A DNA stretch of 64,000 nucleotides from Candidatus Pacearchaeota archaeon (lineage in GTDB: Archaea; Nanobdellota; Nanobdellia; Pacearchaeales; GW2011-AR1). The stretch's first letter is position 1. Every line of letters starts with the position of its first letter. Positions 1 to 8,612 of this stretch are shown piece after piece. Where the stretch lies: the NCBI GenBank assembly GCA_038874355.1, contig JAVZCO010000001.1, positions 1 through 64,000 of the forward strand, read 5' to 3'. Under the pieces are notes generated by a model. It was given only the letters and a program-made list of their open reading frames with translations, was not told where the DNA came from and made no database searches. The position numbers and the translations under genes were made by a program.

Positions 1-2024
1 ATTATTGTTTCATTTGCAATAGCAGGAGGCATTTCAAATTCAATTTCATATTCTGTAGCATTATCTTGTATTATTATTTCTTTTATTTCTTGTTCGATGT
101 TTTCTTTTTCTTCTATTACTTTTCCTATTAAATTTATTTTATTTATTAATTTACTAAATATATTTTGTTTCTTTTTTATTTGTATTTCTAATATTAAATT
201 TCCTGTTAACTTATTAATTTGGTAGTTTGCTTCTTTTGTTTCTTTTGTTTTTTCTTCTTTTTCAGTTTCTTTTGTTTGATTTTTAGTTGAAATTGTTGGT
301 TGTTCTAATCTTTCTTCAGTTTGTGTTGTTTCTTCTTCTGTTTGTGTTTCTTCTGTTTCTATCTTTTTAATAGAGATATTTTCAGCTTCTATTGGTAAGG
401 TAATTTTTATTTCATCTAATGGCTTGTTTAATTGTATTTTTTTCTTGAATTTTACTGGCTCATTTATTTTTACATTAGTTATTTGTATTGTTGTTATATT
501 AATTGATACATTTGTTTCTGTTACTATAACATTAAATTCATTAGTTTCTATTGTTGTATTTTCATTTGATTTTGCTATAATTTTAGCTATAGAAGTTCCT
601 GTATAGTTTTCTTTTGGTTTTATTGTTAGAATATTATTTTCTATTTCTGTATTTATGTTTTCATTTTTTATTATGTTGTATGTTATTTCTTTATTACTAT
701 AGAAATATTCGCTTAAGTTTAATTTATAATAAGAATTTTCTTCTATTGTTATGTCTGGAATGTTTTGTAATAAAGTTAAAGTTACATTTTCTTCTGTTAT
801 ATTTTCTTGAATTTCACTTTTTATTTTTTCTATTGCTATGTTTTCTTTTTCTTCTATTATAGTTTCATTATTATATATCAATTCTACTTTTAAGGTTCCT
901 TTTTCTGCTTTGATATCAAATTGCTCTAGATCTATTTTTATCTTATGTATTTCGTCTGTTAGATATTCTTTTCCAAATCCTTTTTCTTCCTTATAATAAT
1001 CTGTTGTTATTCTTATCTTATTTTTATTTTTTTTAATATCCAAAACATCAATTCCAAGCTTTTCATTATCTGTAAAAATGCTTTCTTCTATTATTTCTAT
1101 ATCTTCATTATCTTCTAAATTATATTCAAATGGATTATCTTTGGATACTTTACCTTTTATTTCATATTCATTTTCTTTTATTACATTTCCTGTTATCAAA
1201 CTTGAACTTTCTGAACTTGACTCCGCACTTCCGCTCGCTTCGCTCGCTCTGGCTTCTGATAATTCACTCTCTTGAGAGCTTGCTTCTGTTTCTGATTCAA
1301 TTGGTGTTGTTAGTTCTTCTGATTCTTTTTCTGTTAGCTCTGTTTCTTTTGTTTCTTCTGTTTGCGTTGGCTCTGTTTGTGTTAGCTCTGGAGATGTTTC
1401 TTCTTTTGTTTCTTCTTTTTCTTCTGTTTGTGTTGGCTCTGTTTGTGTTGTTTCTTCTGTTTGATTTTCAGTTGGAATTGTTGGTTGTTCTAATCTTTCT
1501 TTTGTTTCTTCTTTTTCTTTCGACTTATAAATTCTTAATATAAAACTAATTTCAGGATAAGTTATTTTCTTTCCTATATAACCATATCCTTCTCCTCTTC
1601 CATCTATATTTGTATTTTCTAAATAATAATTTCCTTCTTTAGATTCTTCTTTTATTAGTTCACTTATTGGTATTATTTTTTCTTGTTCATTTAATTTTAT
1701 TCTTACTAAAGTATTAGCAGGAATCAATTCTCCTGACTTTACAAGCAAATTAAAATTTCCTGTAAGAGTTTCGTTTTCTTTATAGACGGGATTAATTTCT
1801 ATTGTTGCATGTCCTGTGAATCTCATGTTAAAAAGAAAAAGAAAAATTGCAATAAAAAAAAGTAGTGTAAAAGATATAATAAATATATTTTTTGTAGGAT
1901 AATTTATTTTTTTAGGTGGATTTTTTATATAAGTTGTAATAACTTTATTTCCAACTCTATGGCTTTCATAATAATAAGGACCAAATACTTTATTCCCTCT
2001 TTTTATATATTTTTTATATACCAT
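1..2024 (-). CDS. Large membrane-anchored surface protein, Thr/Glu-rich (C-terminus beyond window)
   Basis: The minus frame starting at 2024 is open down to base 1, so about 674 residues are seen and the C-terminus is missing. A basic cytoplasmic tail of about 45 residues is followed by one hydrophobic helix (about residues 46-69) and then an extracellular part with many N-x-S/T sites. Around residues 175-270 lies a low-complexity linker of repeated Thr-Gln-Thr-Glu units. Later segments (NITTIQITNV, YKLNLSEYF) look like beta-sandwich domains of cadherin or Ig type, and one reads like a putative-Ig N-terminal strand. TGN-type motifs occur at LTGNF, LITGNVI and KLTGNL. I do not recognise a named family. 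A surface or adhesion role is inferred only from the topology. A TATA-like TTTATAAAT lies at about 2088-2096. Confidence 0.75.
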   Translation of the reverse strand, partial: MVYKKYIKRGNKVFGPYYYESHRVGNKVITTYIKNPPKKINYPTKNIFIISFTLLFFIAIFLFLFNMRFTGHATIEINPVYKENETLTGNFNLLVKSGELIPANTLVRIKLNEQEKIIPISELIKEESKEGNYYLENTNIDGRGEGYGYIGKKITYPEISFILRIYKSKEKEETKERLEQPTIPTENQTEETTQTEPTQTEEKEETKEETSPELTQTEPTQTEETKETELTEKESEELTTPIESETEASSQESELSEARASEASGSAESSSESSSLITGNVIKENEYEIKGKVSKDNPFEYNLEDNEDIEIIEESIFTDNEKLGIDVLDIKKNKNKIRITTDYYKEEKGFGKEYLTDEIHKIKIDLEQFDIKAEKGTLKVELIYNNETIIEEKENIAIEKIKSEIQENITEENVTLTLLQNIPDITIEENSYYKLNLSEYFYSNKEITYNIIKNENINTEIENNILTIKPKENYTGTSIAKIIAKSNENTTIETNEFNVIVTETNVSINITTIQITNVKINEPVKFKKKIQLNKPLDEIKITLPIEAENISIKKIETEETQTEEETTQTEERLEQPTISTKNQTKETEKEEKTKETKEANYQINKLTGNLILEIQIKKKQNIFSKLINKINLIGKVIEEKENIEQEIKEIIIQDNATEYEIEFEMPPAIANETI
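1223..1250 (-). repeat. GC-rich short direct repeats inside the surface-protein linker
   Basis: The unit CGCT recurs several times between 1232 and 1249, making a patch far richer in G and C than anything around it outside the tRNA genes. On the coding strand it encodes an Ala-Ser-Glu-Ala-Arg type run just before a Ser-rich stretch. It keeps the reading frame open. It may be slippage within a disordered linker or a small inserted repeat. Confidence 0.5.
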
Positions 2025-2231
2025 AATATTTAGTATAAATAATGATTATTTTTTATCTCTCTTTTCTCAAAAAATTAAGTAAAAATTATTTATAAATATT
2101 TGTATTTTAAAAAATAGTTACCTTACAATTATTATAAGCATTTATATAGGTATTTTCCAGTTTTTATTCTTTGAAGCCCATTTTTATATAATCATAAGAA
2201 AGTTTTTAAAGTTATCCTACTTAAAAAAATA

Positions 2232-2918
2232 ATGAAAAAAGTTGTAATTATTAGCTTAGGGGGCAGTTTAATAATTCCTAATGAAATTGATACTAAATTT
2301 TTATTAAGCTTTTGTAAGGTAATAAAAAAATATATGAAAAAATATAAGTTTATTATTGTTTGTGGTGGTGGGAGTATAGCAAGAAAATACATTAAAGCTT
2401 TAAAAGAAATAAAAAAATCTTATTACTTACAAAGTAACATTGGTATATCAATAACAAGATTAAATGCAAGATTTATGACTTATTTTTTTGGAAAAGATGC
2501 AAATGAAGGAATACCACACGATATGATTCATGTAAAGAATTTATTAAAAAAGAATGATGTTGTTTTTTGTGGAGCTTTAAGATATGCGCCAAACCAAACT
2601 TCTGATTCCACAGCAGCAAAACTAGCTAAATTTTTTAAATGCGAGTTTATAAATTTAACAGCGGTTTCTGGATTGTATGATAAAGATCCTTTAAAGTATA
2701 AAGATGCAAAATTAATAAATAAAATTTCTTGGGAAGAATTCTATAAATTAGCAAATAAAACTAAATTCATTCCAGGACAACATTTTATTCTTGATCAAAA
2801 TGCATCTAAAATTATAATGAAATACAAAATAAAAACTTACATATTAGGAAAAGATCTAAAAAATCTTGAAAACTTATTAGAAGGAAAAAACTTTAAAGGA
2901 ACAATTATTTCTGATTAA
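2232..2918 (+). CDS. pyrH: Archaeal-type UMP kinase
   Basis: This 228-residue amino-acid-kinase-fold protein phosphorylates UMP to UDP with ATP in pyrimidine nucleotide synthesis. The N-terminal SLGGS (residues 8-12) and CGGGSIARKYI (44-54) are the phosphate-binding glycine loops. SDSTAAKLA (124-132) and SGLYDKDPLKYKDAK are the family's nucleotide-binding segments. The length fits archaeal PyrH, which is shorter than the bacterial enzyme. The ATG lies about 25 nt after a TATA box (TTTTTAAAG, about 2203-2211), so the transcript is probably leaderless. RNase P p30 follows after about 100 nt. Confidence 0.92.
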   Translation: MKKVVIISLGGSLIIPNEIDTKFLLSFCKVIKKYMKKYKFIIVCGGGSIARKYIKALKEIKKSYYLQSNIGISITRLNARFMTYFFGKDANEGIPHDMIHVKNLLKKNDVVFCGALRYAPNQTSDSTAAKLAKFFKCEFINLTAVSGLYDKDPLKYKDAKLINKISWEEFYKLANKTKFIPGQHFILDQNASKIIMKYKIKTYILGKDLKNLENLLEGKNFKGTIISD

Positions 2919-3017
2919 TAGATATGTTAATTCAAATTAATTTAATAAAAGAAAACAAGAAGAGATTTTATAAACTTTCTTTTAATAAATTTATTAATAA
3001 TTATTTTAGGTTATAAA

Positions 3018-3473
3018 ATGATAATAAAAGATGATATAATAGAAGCAAATGATATAGAAGAAGCAAGAAAAAAAATTGATTCTTTTTCTAAATTAAATAA
3101 AAAAATAATTGTTTTAGGAAAAGATATTGAATTTAATAGAAAAATATTAGAAAATAAAAAAGTAAATATGCTTATATTAAATCATAAACAAAAAAAAGAT
3201 ACATTAAGACAAAGGGATTCTAGTTTAAATCATATATTATGTAAAATAGCAAAGAAAAATAATGTAATTATAGCTTTTGATTTTTCTGAATTAGAAAGAA
3301 CAGATAAAAAAGAAAAAGCGATTTTACTTTCAAGATGGATACAAAATATTAAATTATGTAAGAAGTATAAGGTAAAGTTTAAAATTTTAACTAATAAAAA
3401 TAAAAAGAATATTTTTTCCTTTTTATTAACCCTTAGCTGTGATACAAAGAATGCAAAAGAAGCATTAAATTAG
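3018..3473 (+). CDS. rnp3: Ribonuclease P protein component 3 (p30)
   Basis: The 151-residue protein matches the archaeal and eukaryotic p30 subunit of RNase P, a TIM-barrel-like protein that supports 5-prime maturation of tRNA by the RNA-based enzyme. The diagnostic segment is SLNHILCKIAKKNNV followed by AFDFSEL (about residues 69-92), where the family reads GLNH and FDFS. It is short for the family (usually 200 or more residues), as in reduced genomes. It converges with the MEMO-like gene, leaving 6 nt between the stop codons. Confidence 0.85.
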   Translation: MIIKDDIIEANDIEEARKKIDSFSKLNKKIIVLGKDIEFNRKILENKKVNMLILNHKQKKDTLRQRDSSLNHILCKIAKKNNVIIAFDFSELERTDKKEKAILLSRWIQNIKLCKKYKVKFKILTNKNKKNIFSFLLTLSCDTKNAKEALN

Positions 3474-3479
3474 AAAGTT

Positions 3480-4307
3480 CTAATAAAAAATAATTCCTGC
3501 ATATCCTACTGCAATATTATAATCTTTTGTTACATCACCAGAAGTATAATAATCTATAAGCTCTGATCTTAAGTTTTTTATTTTAGCACATTCTGTTGCA
3601 ATTGTTATACCATATAACCCGCATATTGTTGTTTTTATTGCATATTCATAAACTTTTTTGCTGTTTAAATTTAAAATTTCATTAATTACTTTTTTATCCA
3701 AATTATAAAGATTTTCTTTAATGTTATTATAGAAAGGAACAAAATCATAAACTAAACCATAATGAGTAAAATCAGAAGAAACTAATAAACATGTTTTATC
3801 ATCTATAAGTTTCGATATTATTTCGGCTATTTTTATACATTCTTCATAACTTAAATCTTTAACTAGCAGTGAAATAATTTTAAAATTTTTTTGACTTTCT
3901 TGTAAAAAAGGCAAAATAACTTCTATACTATGTTCATAATTATGGGGAATTTCATTAAAATCAGAATCTATTTTTATTTCTTTAAATTTTTTTAATAAAA
4001 GTCTAGACAATTCTAAATTATTTCTTACTATACCTAAAGGAGTTTCAAAATCTTCTTTAGATATGCTTATTTTATTTCCTAAAGAAGAATGATTAACACC
4101 AATAATAATAAAATTTTCTTTTTTATTTATTTTTCCTATAACTTTTGCTGCAAGTTTTCCAGAAAAAGAATAACCAGCATGAGGAACAATAGCAATTTTT
4201 ACATTTTCTTTTTTTTTATTTTCTCTTATAATGTATTTGGATATAAAATTTTTTATTTCTTCTTTATTGCTAGGATAAAAACTTCCTTTTGCTACAGGTT
4301 TTCTCAT
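3480..4307 (-). CDS. MEMO1 family protein (AmmeMemoRadiSam system protein B)
   Basis: This 275-residue protein belongs to the MEMO family. The N-terminal RKPVAKGSFYPS is the usual opening, IVPHAGYSFSG is the conserved His-Gly motif, and LLVSSDFTHYG is the second metal-site motif. Structurally the family resembles extradiol dioxygenases. In prokaryotes it often accompanies an AMMECR1 protein and a radical SAM enzyme. The AMMECR1 partner is present at 43572-44129 but no radical SAM gene is visible. The biochemical role is not established. The start codon lies 26 nt from a TATA box shared with pheS. Confidence 0.9.
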   Translation of the reverse strand: MRKPVAKGSFYPSNKEEIKNFISKYIIRENKKKENVKIAIVPHAGYSFSGKLAAKVIGKINKKENFIIIGVNHSSLGNKISISKEDFETPLGIVRNNLELSRLLLKKFKEIKIDSDFNEIPHNYEHSIEVILPFLQESQKNFKIISLLVKDLSYEECIKIAEIISKLIDDKTCLLVSSDFTHYGLVYDFVPFYNNIKENLYNLDKKVINEILNLNSKKVYEYAIKTTICGLYGITIATECAKIKNLRSELIDYYTSGDVTKDYNIAVGYAGIIFY

Positions 4308-4328
4308 AATAAAAGAAAGAGAATAAGG

Positions 4329-4337
4329 TTTTTAAAA
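4329..4337. promoter_or_regulatory. Shared bidirectional TATA box for the MEMO gene and pheS
   Basis: TTTTTAAAA is the only TATA-like sequence in the 50-nt gap between the two divergent genes. Its centre is about 25 nt from the pheS ATG at 4358 and 26 nt from the MEMO ATG at 4307, which is the archaeal TATA-to-start distance in both directions. The core TTTTAAAA is self-complementary. Use in both directions is inferred. Confidence 0.6.
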
Positions 4338-4357
4338 TAGTATTCTCTTATATTGTC

Positions 4358-5887
4358 ATGGATAAAGAGGAAATTCTAAAAATAATAGAATCTTTAAGTC
4401 CAAATGAAAGAAAAATTCTTCCATATATAGAAGAAAAAAATTTTTCTACTATAGTAGAAAAATCAAAAATAGATAAAACTTCTTGTTTAAGGGCATTACA
4501 ATTTTTATCAAATAAAAAAATAGTAAATATAAAACAAGAAAGAAAAAAAATAATAGATCTCGGAATTAATGGAATTAATTATAAAAAAACAGCATTACCA
4601 GAAAGAAAATTATTAAATTATCTTTATGAAGAAAAAAAACCTGTTCTGATTGAAGAAGCAAAAGAAAAAACAAAATTAAATAATAATGAAATAAAGATAG
4701 CAATAGGAACTCTAAAAGAAAAAAATATGATTGAAATAAAAAATGGAAATATATTCTTAATAGAAAAAAATTCTTCCAGATTTTATGAAAAATTTCCAGA
4801 AGAAAAATTTTTAGAAAAATTACCTTTAGAAGAAAAGGATCTTAGTAATGAAGAGAAAAAAATTCTTTCTATTTTAAAAAAAAGAAAACAAATAATAGAA
4901 GAAAGAAATGTAATAGATATAAAAATAGAAATAACAGAACTCGGAAAAAAAATAATTAAAGAATCTTCTTATATAAGAGAAGATTATATTGAAAGTGTAA
5001 CACCAGAAGTAATAAAAAAAGAAGAATGGAAAAATAAAAAATTTAGAAGATACGATATTAAAAGTAAGGTTCCTTCAATATATGGGGGAAAAAAACATTT
5101 TGTTAATCAAGCCATAGAATATGCAAGAAAGATATGGATTGAGATGGGTTTTGAAGAAATGACATCAAATTTAATTGTTGAAAGCTTTTGGAATTTTGAT
5201 GCTTTATTTACACCCCAAGATCATCCTGTAAGAGAAATGCAAGATAGTTTTTTCTTACCTTACAAAAAAGAAATAGAAAATAAAAAAATTGTTGAGGTGG
5301 TAAAAAAAGCGCATGAAAAAGGAGTAAATAACAGTAAAGGATGGAACTATGAATGGGATGAAGAAGAAGCAAAAAAACTCGTTTTAAGAACTCATACAAC
5401 AACCTGTTCTGCTTTAGCTCTATCAAAATTAAAAAAAGAAGATTTACCTAAAAAATATTTTGCAATAGGAAAATGTTTCAGAAATGAAACTCTAGATATA
5501 AATCACTTATTTGAATTAACTCAAACAGAAGGAATTGTTGTTGATGAAAATGTTAATTTAAGACATCTTATAGGGTATTTAACAGAGTTCTATAAAAAAA
5601 TGGGTTATGAAAAAATTAGAGTTAGACCAAGTTATTTTCCATATACAGAACCTTCTCTAGAAATAGAAGTTTATGATAAAAAACAAAAAAAATGGATAGA
5701 ACTCGGAGGTGCTGGTATTTTTAGACCAGAAGTAGTTGTTCCTCTATTAGGCAAATATATTCCAGTTCTTGCATGGGGCCAGGGATTTGAAAGAATAATA
5801 AGAGAATATTTTGAAATAGAAGACTTACGAGATATGTATAGTAATGATTTAAATAAATTAAGAAATATGAAATTATGGATAAAATGA
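4358..5887 (+). CDS. pheS: Phenylalanyl-tRNA synthetase alpha subunit
   Basis: The 509-residue catalytic subunit of the (alpha-beta)2 PheRS charges tRNA-Phe. Roughly residues 1-200 form repeated winged-helix domains typical of archaeal and eukaryotic PheS. The class II catalytic core follows. Motif 2 is GKCFRNETLDINHLFE near residue 370, ELGGAGIFRPEV lies near 448, and motif 3 GQGFERI near 472. VLRTHTTTCSALAL is the family's phenylalanine-site segment. It starts an operon with a DUF1599 gene and pheT. The start is leaderless from the shared TATA box. Confidence 0.97.
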   Translation: MDKEEILKIIESLSPNERKILPYIEEKNFSTIVEKSKIDKTSCLRALQFLSNKKIVNIKQERKKIIDLGINGINYKKTALPERKLLNYLYEEKKPVLIEEAKEKTKLNNNEIKIAIGTLKEKNMIEIKNGNIFLIEKNSSRFYEKFPEEKFLEKLPLEEKDLSNEEKKILSILKKRKQIIEERNVIDIKIEITELGKKIIKESSYIREDYIESVTPEVIKKEEWKNKKFRRYDIKSKVPSIYGGKKHFVNQAIEYARKIWIEMGFEEMTSNLIVESFWNFDALFTPQDHPVREMQDSFFLPYKKEIENKKIVEVVKKAHEKGVNNSKGWNYEWDEEEAKKLVLRTHTTTCSALALSKLKKEDLPKKYFAIGKCFRNETLDINHLFELTQTEGIVVDENVNLRHLIGYLTEFYKKMGYEKIRVRPSYFPYTEPSLEIEVYDKKQKKWIELGGAGIFRPEVVVPLLGKYIPVLAWGQGFERIIREYFEIEDLRDMYSNDLNKLRNMKLWIK

Positions 5888-6144
5888 ATAAAAAAGAATT
5901 AAAAAAAATAATAAAAGAAATAGAGAAATTGCTTATAGAAAAAAATAAAATGTATGGTGATGAGAATATAATAAAAATAGGAAAAGAAGGAATTATTATT
6001 AGAATAACAGAAAAAATTGAAAGGCTAAAATATTTATTAAAGAATAAAAAAGATTTTGAAAAAGAACCAAGAGAAGATTCTTGGAAAGATATTGCCGGCT
6101 ATTCTATAATAGGATTAATGTTAGAAAGAGATAAATGGAAATAA
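5884..6144 (+). CDS. DUF1599-like small protein (nucleotide-modification-associated family)
   Basis: About 86 residues starting at the ATG that overlaps the pheS stop codon as ATGA; an ATG three codons upstream (5875) is also in frame. The pattern K-x-YGDENI followed by IGKEGIIIRITEKIERLKYL and DSWKDIAGYSIIGLMLER matches the DUF1599 family, sometimes called nucleotide modification associated domain 1. Its biochemical function is unknown. The acidic and His-poor all-helical pattern resembles MazG-like folds. One nucleotide separates it from pheT, so translation of all three genes is probably coupled. Confidence 0.75.
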   Translation: MNKKELKKIIKEIEKLLIEKNKMYGDENIIKIGKEGIIIRITEKIERLKYLLKNKKDFEKEPREDSWKDIAGYSIIGLMLERDKWK

Positions 6145-6145
6145 A

Positions 6146-7780
6146 ATGGCAATTGCAACATTTTCAAGAAAAAGGTTTGAAAAGGAAATTACAAAAATAA
6201 CTCCCGAGATAGAAGAAAAAATAAATTTATTTGGAACTCCTATTGAAAATTTAACAGAAAATGAAATAAGTATAGAAATATTTCCTAATCGCCCAGATTT
6301 ATTTTCTTTTGAAGGATTTAAAAGAAGTTTCTTATCATTTTTAGGAAAAGAATACAAAAAAAAATATGAGGTAAAAAAATCAAATTATTTAGTTTATATT
6401 GATGAAAATGTTAAAGATATAAGACCGTATACAGTTTGTGCTGTAGTAAAAAATATAAAATTTGATGATGAAAAAATAAAAGATGTTATTGATGTTCAGG
6501 AAAAATTACATGCAACAATAGCAAGAAATAGAAAAAAAGCTGCTATAGGAATATATCCATTAGAGAAGATAGAATTTCCAATAAGATATTTAGCAAAAAA
6601 ACCTTCTGAAATTCATTTTGTTCCTTTAGATTCAAATACCAAAATGTATGGAAATGAAATATTAGAACAACATCCAACAGGAAAAGCATATGCTCCTTTA
6701 CTAAAAGGAAAAAAACTTTTCCCTATATTTATAGATTCTGCTAATAATATATTATCTATGCCTCCTATAATAAATAGTAATGAAACTGGAAAAATAACTG
6801 AAAAAACTAAAGATATTTTTATAGAATGTTCTGGTTTTAATCTTGAAGTATTAAAAAAAATTTTAAATATTCTTGTTTGCATGTTTATTGATATGAATGG
6901 TATAGCTTATGAAGTAAAATTAATCTATCCTAATAAAAAAATAATTACTCCAGCATTAAAAGAAGAAAAAATTAAAATAAACATAAATAACATAAATAAA
7001 ATTCTAGGTTTAAATCTTAAAGAAAAAGAGATAAAAAAATTGCTTAAAAAAATGAATTATTCTTATATAAATAAAGAAGTTTTAATTCCCCCTTATAGAG
7101 TAGACATTTTACATGAGGTAGATATAATTGAAGATATTGCAATAGCATATGGTTATGATAATATCCCTCCAGAAATTCCTTCAATATCTACTATCGGAAA
7201 AGAAAATTCAAGAGAGAAAATAAAGAGGAAGATTTCAGATTTGTTAATCGGTTTAGAATTTATAGAAAATTCTTCGTATCATTTAATTAATAGAGAATTA
7301 ATAAAAAAAATTTCTAACGAAAAAAATGAAAATTTAATAGAAGTTGAAAACAGCAAAACAGATTATTCTATTTTAAGACATTCTTTAGTACCTTGTGTAA
7401 TAAAAATTTTATCAGAGAATATAAAAGCAGAATATCCACAAAAAATATTTGAAATAGGTAAGGTTTTTAATTTGAAAAATGATAAGATTAATGAAGAAGA
7501 AAGGTTAATTGTTACTATTTGTTCTCTAGATTCTAATTTTACAAAAATAAAACAAGTATTAGAATATATATGTAAAATGCTAAGAATTAGTTTTGAAGTA
7601 GAAGAAACACAAAACAATTATTTTATAGAAGGGAGAGTTGGAAAAATAGTGATAAATAATAAAGATGTTGGTTTTATAGGAGAAATTCATCCAGCAATTT
7701 TAAAAAAATTTAAAATAAAAATGCCAACTTCTTTATTTGAAATAAATTTAGAAGAAATTTTTAATATATATAACCCTTAA
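6146..7780 (+). CDS. pheT: Phenylalanyl-tRNA synthetase beta subunit
   Basis: The 544-residue beta subunit has the compact archaeal/eukaryotic length, without the N-terminal tRNA-binding extension and C-terminal anticodon domain of bacterial PheT. IEIFPNRPDLFSFEGFKRS (about residues 46-64) and the B3/B4 editing-domain segment around MPPIINSNETGKI are visible. A B5 domain follows (KININNINKILGL through PPYRVDILHEVDIIEDIAIAYGY). The C-terminal third is the inactive synthetase-like domain ending in GFIGEIHPAIL. It overlaps the convergent hypothetical gene by 20 nt. Confidence 0.96.
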   Translation: MAIATFSRKRFEKEITKITPEIEEKINLFGTPIENLTENEISIEIFPNRPDLFSFEGFKRSFLSFLGKEYKKKYEVKKSNYLVYIDENVKDIRPYTVCAVVKNIKFDDEKIKDVIDVQEKLHATIARNRKKAAIGIYPLEKIEFPIRYLAKKPSEIHFVPLDSNTKMYGNEILEQHPTGKAYAPLLKGKKLFPIFIDSANNILSMPPIINSNETGKITEKTKDIFIECSGFNLEVLKKILNILVCMFIDMNGIAYEVKLIYPNKKIITPALKEEKIKININNINKILGLNLKEKEIKKLLKKMNYSYINKEVLIPPYRVDILHEVDIIEDIAIAYGYDNIPPEIPSISTIGKENSREKIKRKISDLLIGLEFIENSSYHLINRELIKKISNEKNENLIEVENSKTDYSILRHSLVPCVIKILSENIKAEYPQKIFEIGKVFNLKNDKINEEERLIVTICSLDSNFTKIKQVLEYICKMLRISFEVEETQNNYFIEGRVGKIVINNKDVGFIGEIHPAILKKFKIKMPTSLFEINLEEIFNIYNP

Positions 7781-8249
7781 ATTTATTCTCTTTTTTATTT
7801 CTATAATCTTCATCAAGAACTTTAATTATATCATTAAATTTATTTTTGATATTTGTCCAATTTTTATATATTTCCATTATCAATTTTACATCTTCTTCTT
7901 CTTCATTTATATTATCTAAATAAATGCTTTTTACTAAATAACTACTTAAAGTTGAATATAAATCATTCAATATTTTTTTCTCTTTTTCTGTTAATTTGTT
8001 TGCTAGAGCAAAGAATAATAAAGGAGCATTAGAAGGATTTATAAGTGCTTCTAAAAATCTTAAATAGTGGGTTATCCTTTCTATTATTTCTCTTCTTATA
8101 TTTCTTATCAAAAATTCTGTTTCTTTTCTGCATATTTTTTCTATTTCAAATTCTTTATTGATATCAGAAAATTTTGGCAAATTATATTTTCTTCTTATTA
8201 TTTCATATTTTTCTTTAAAATTTTCTAATCTTGTTTTTTCTTTTTTCAT
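7761..8249 (-). CDS. Hypothetical helical protein
   Basis: This 162-residue charged protein is predicted to be nearly all alpha-helical, without Cys clusters, a signal peptide or membrane segments. I do not recognise a family. A segment EKEKKILNDLYSTLSSYLVKSIYLD in the second half looks like a folded helical bundle. The 3-prime end overlaps pheT by 20 nt in convergent orientation. A TATA-like TTTATAAA lies at about 8271-8278. The open frame and promoter support a real gene. Confidence 0.7.
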   Translation of the reverse strand: MKKEKTRLENFKEKYEIIRRKYNLPKFSDINKEFEIEKICRKETEFLIRNIRREIIERITHYLRFLEALINPSNAPLLFFALANKLTEKEKKILNDLYSTLSSYLVKSIYLDNINEEEEDVKLIMEIYKNWTNIKNKFNDIIKVLDEDYRNKKENKFKGYIY

Positions 8250-8297
8250 TTTTTAAATAGTTATTATATGTTTATAAAATTTATTAAATTATAAAAA

Positions 8298-8382
8298 AGC
8301 CTCTGGGGAGAATCGAACTCCCGACCTTTTCCTTTCTGGAAAAATTTACCATGGAAACACTCTACCACTGAGCTACAGAGGC
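8298..8382 (-). tRNA. tRNA-Thr (anticodon GGT) with a 13-nt intron
   Basis: Acceptor GCCTCTG pairs perfectly with CAGAGGC, and the discriminator is T. The D arm is GCTC/GAGT, and the T arm is GGGAG-TTCGATT-CTCCC. The anticodon stem TTTCC pairs with GGAAA only if about 13 nt after position 37 are removed, leaving the loop ATGGTAA with anticodon GGT. The intron (near 8332-8345 on this strand) contains CCA complementary to the TGG of the anticodon loop, as expected for a bulge-helix-bulge substrate of the archaeal splicing endonuclease. The mature length is 72 nt. Confidence 0.88.
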
Positions 8383-8416
8383 ATATACTAAAGTTTATAA
8401 AAATTGATATATAAAT

Positions 8417-8611
8417 CTATTTAGGAAGCCACTCTAATTTAGAAACATATCCAATTATACTTTTCGAATTTTCTCTTAAATTAAAAAGCCATTCTTTATA
8501 AAAAAAGATAAGTTTTTCCATATCTTTATCTCTTAAAGATAAATTTTTTTCTACAGAGATAAATAAAGCTCCAAAAATTAGAAAAAGTAATATAATAAAT
8601 ATTAATCTCAT
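8417..8611 (-). CDS. Small membrane protein, paralogue of the neighbouring gene
   Basis: A 64-residue protein with an N-terminal hydrophobic helix (about residues 3-19) and a short C-terminal domain. The C-terminus NSKSIIGYVSKLEWLP resembles NTKTIIGNAIRLNWGP of the gene immediately upstream, so the two look like tandem paralogues. One nucleotide separates them, and they are presumably cotranscribed. No known family was recognised. Confidence 0.65.
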   Translation of the reverse strand: MRLIFIILLFLIFGALFISVEKNLSLRDKDMEKLIFFYKEWLFNLRENSKSIIGYVSKLEWLPK

Positions 8612-8612
8612 T

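Noticed and set aside
1130-1543. Plus-strand open frame of about 137 codons rich in Leu and Phe
   Set aside because: It is the reverse of the Thr/Glu-rich surface-protein gene; its composition is the mirror image of that gene's repeats.
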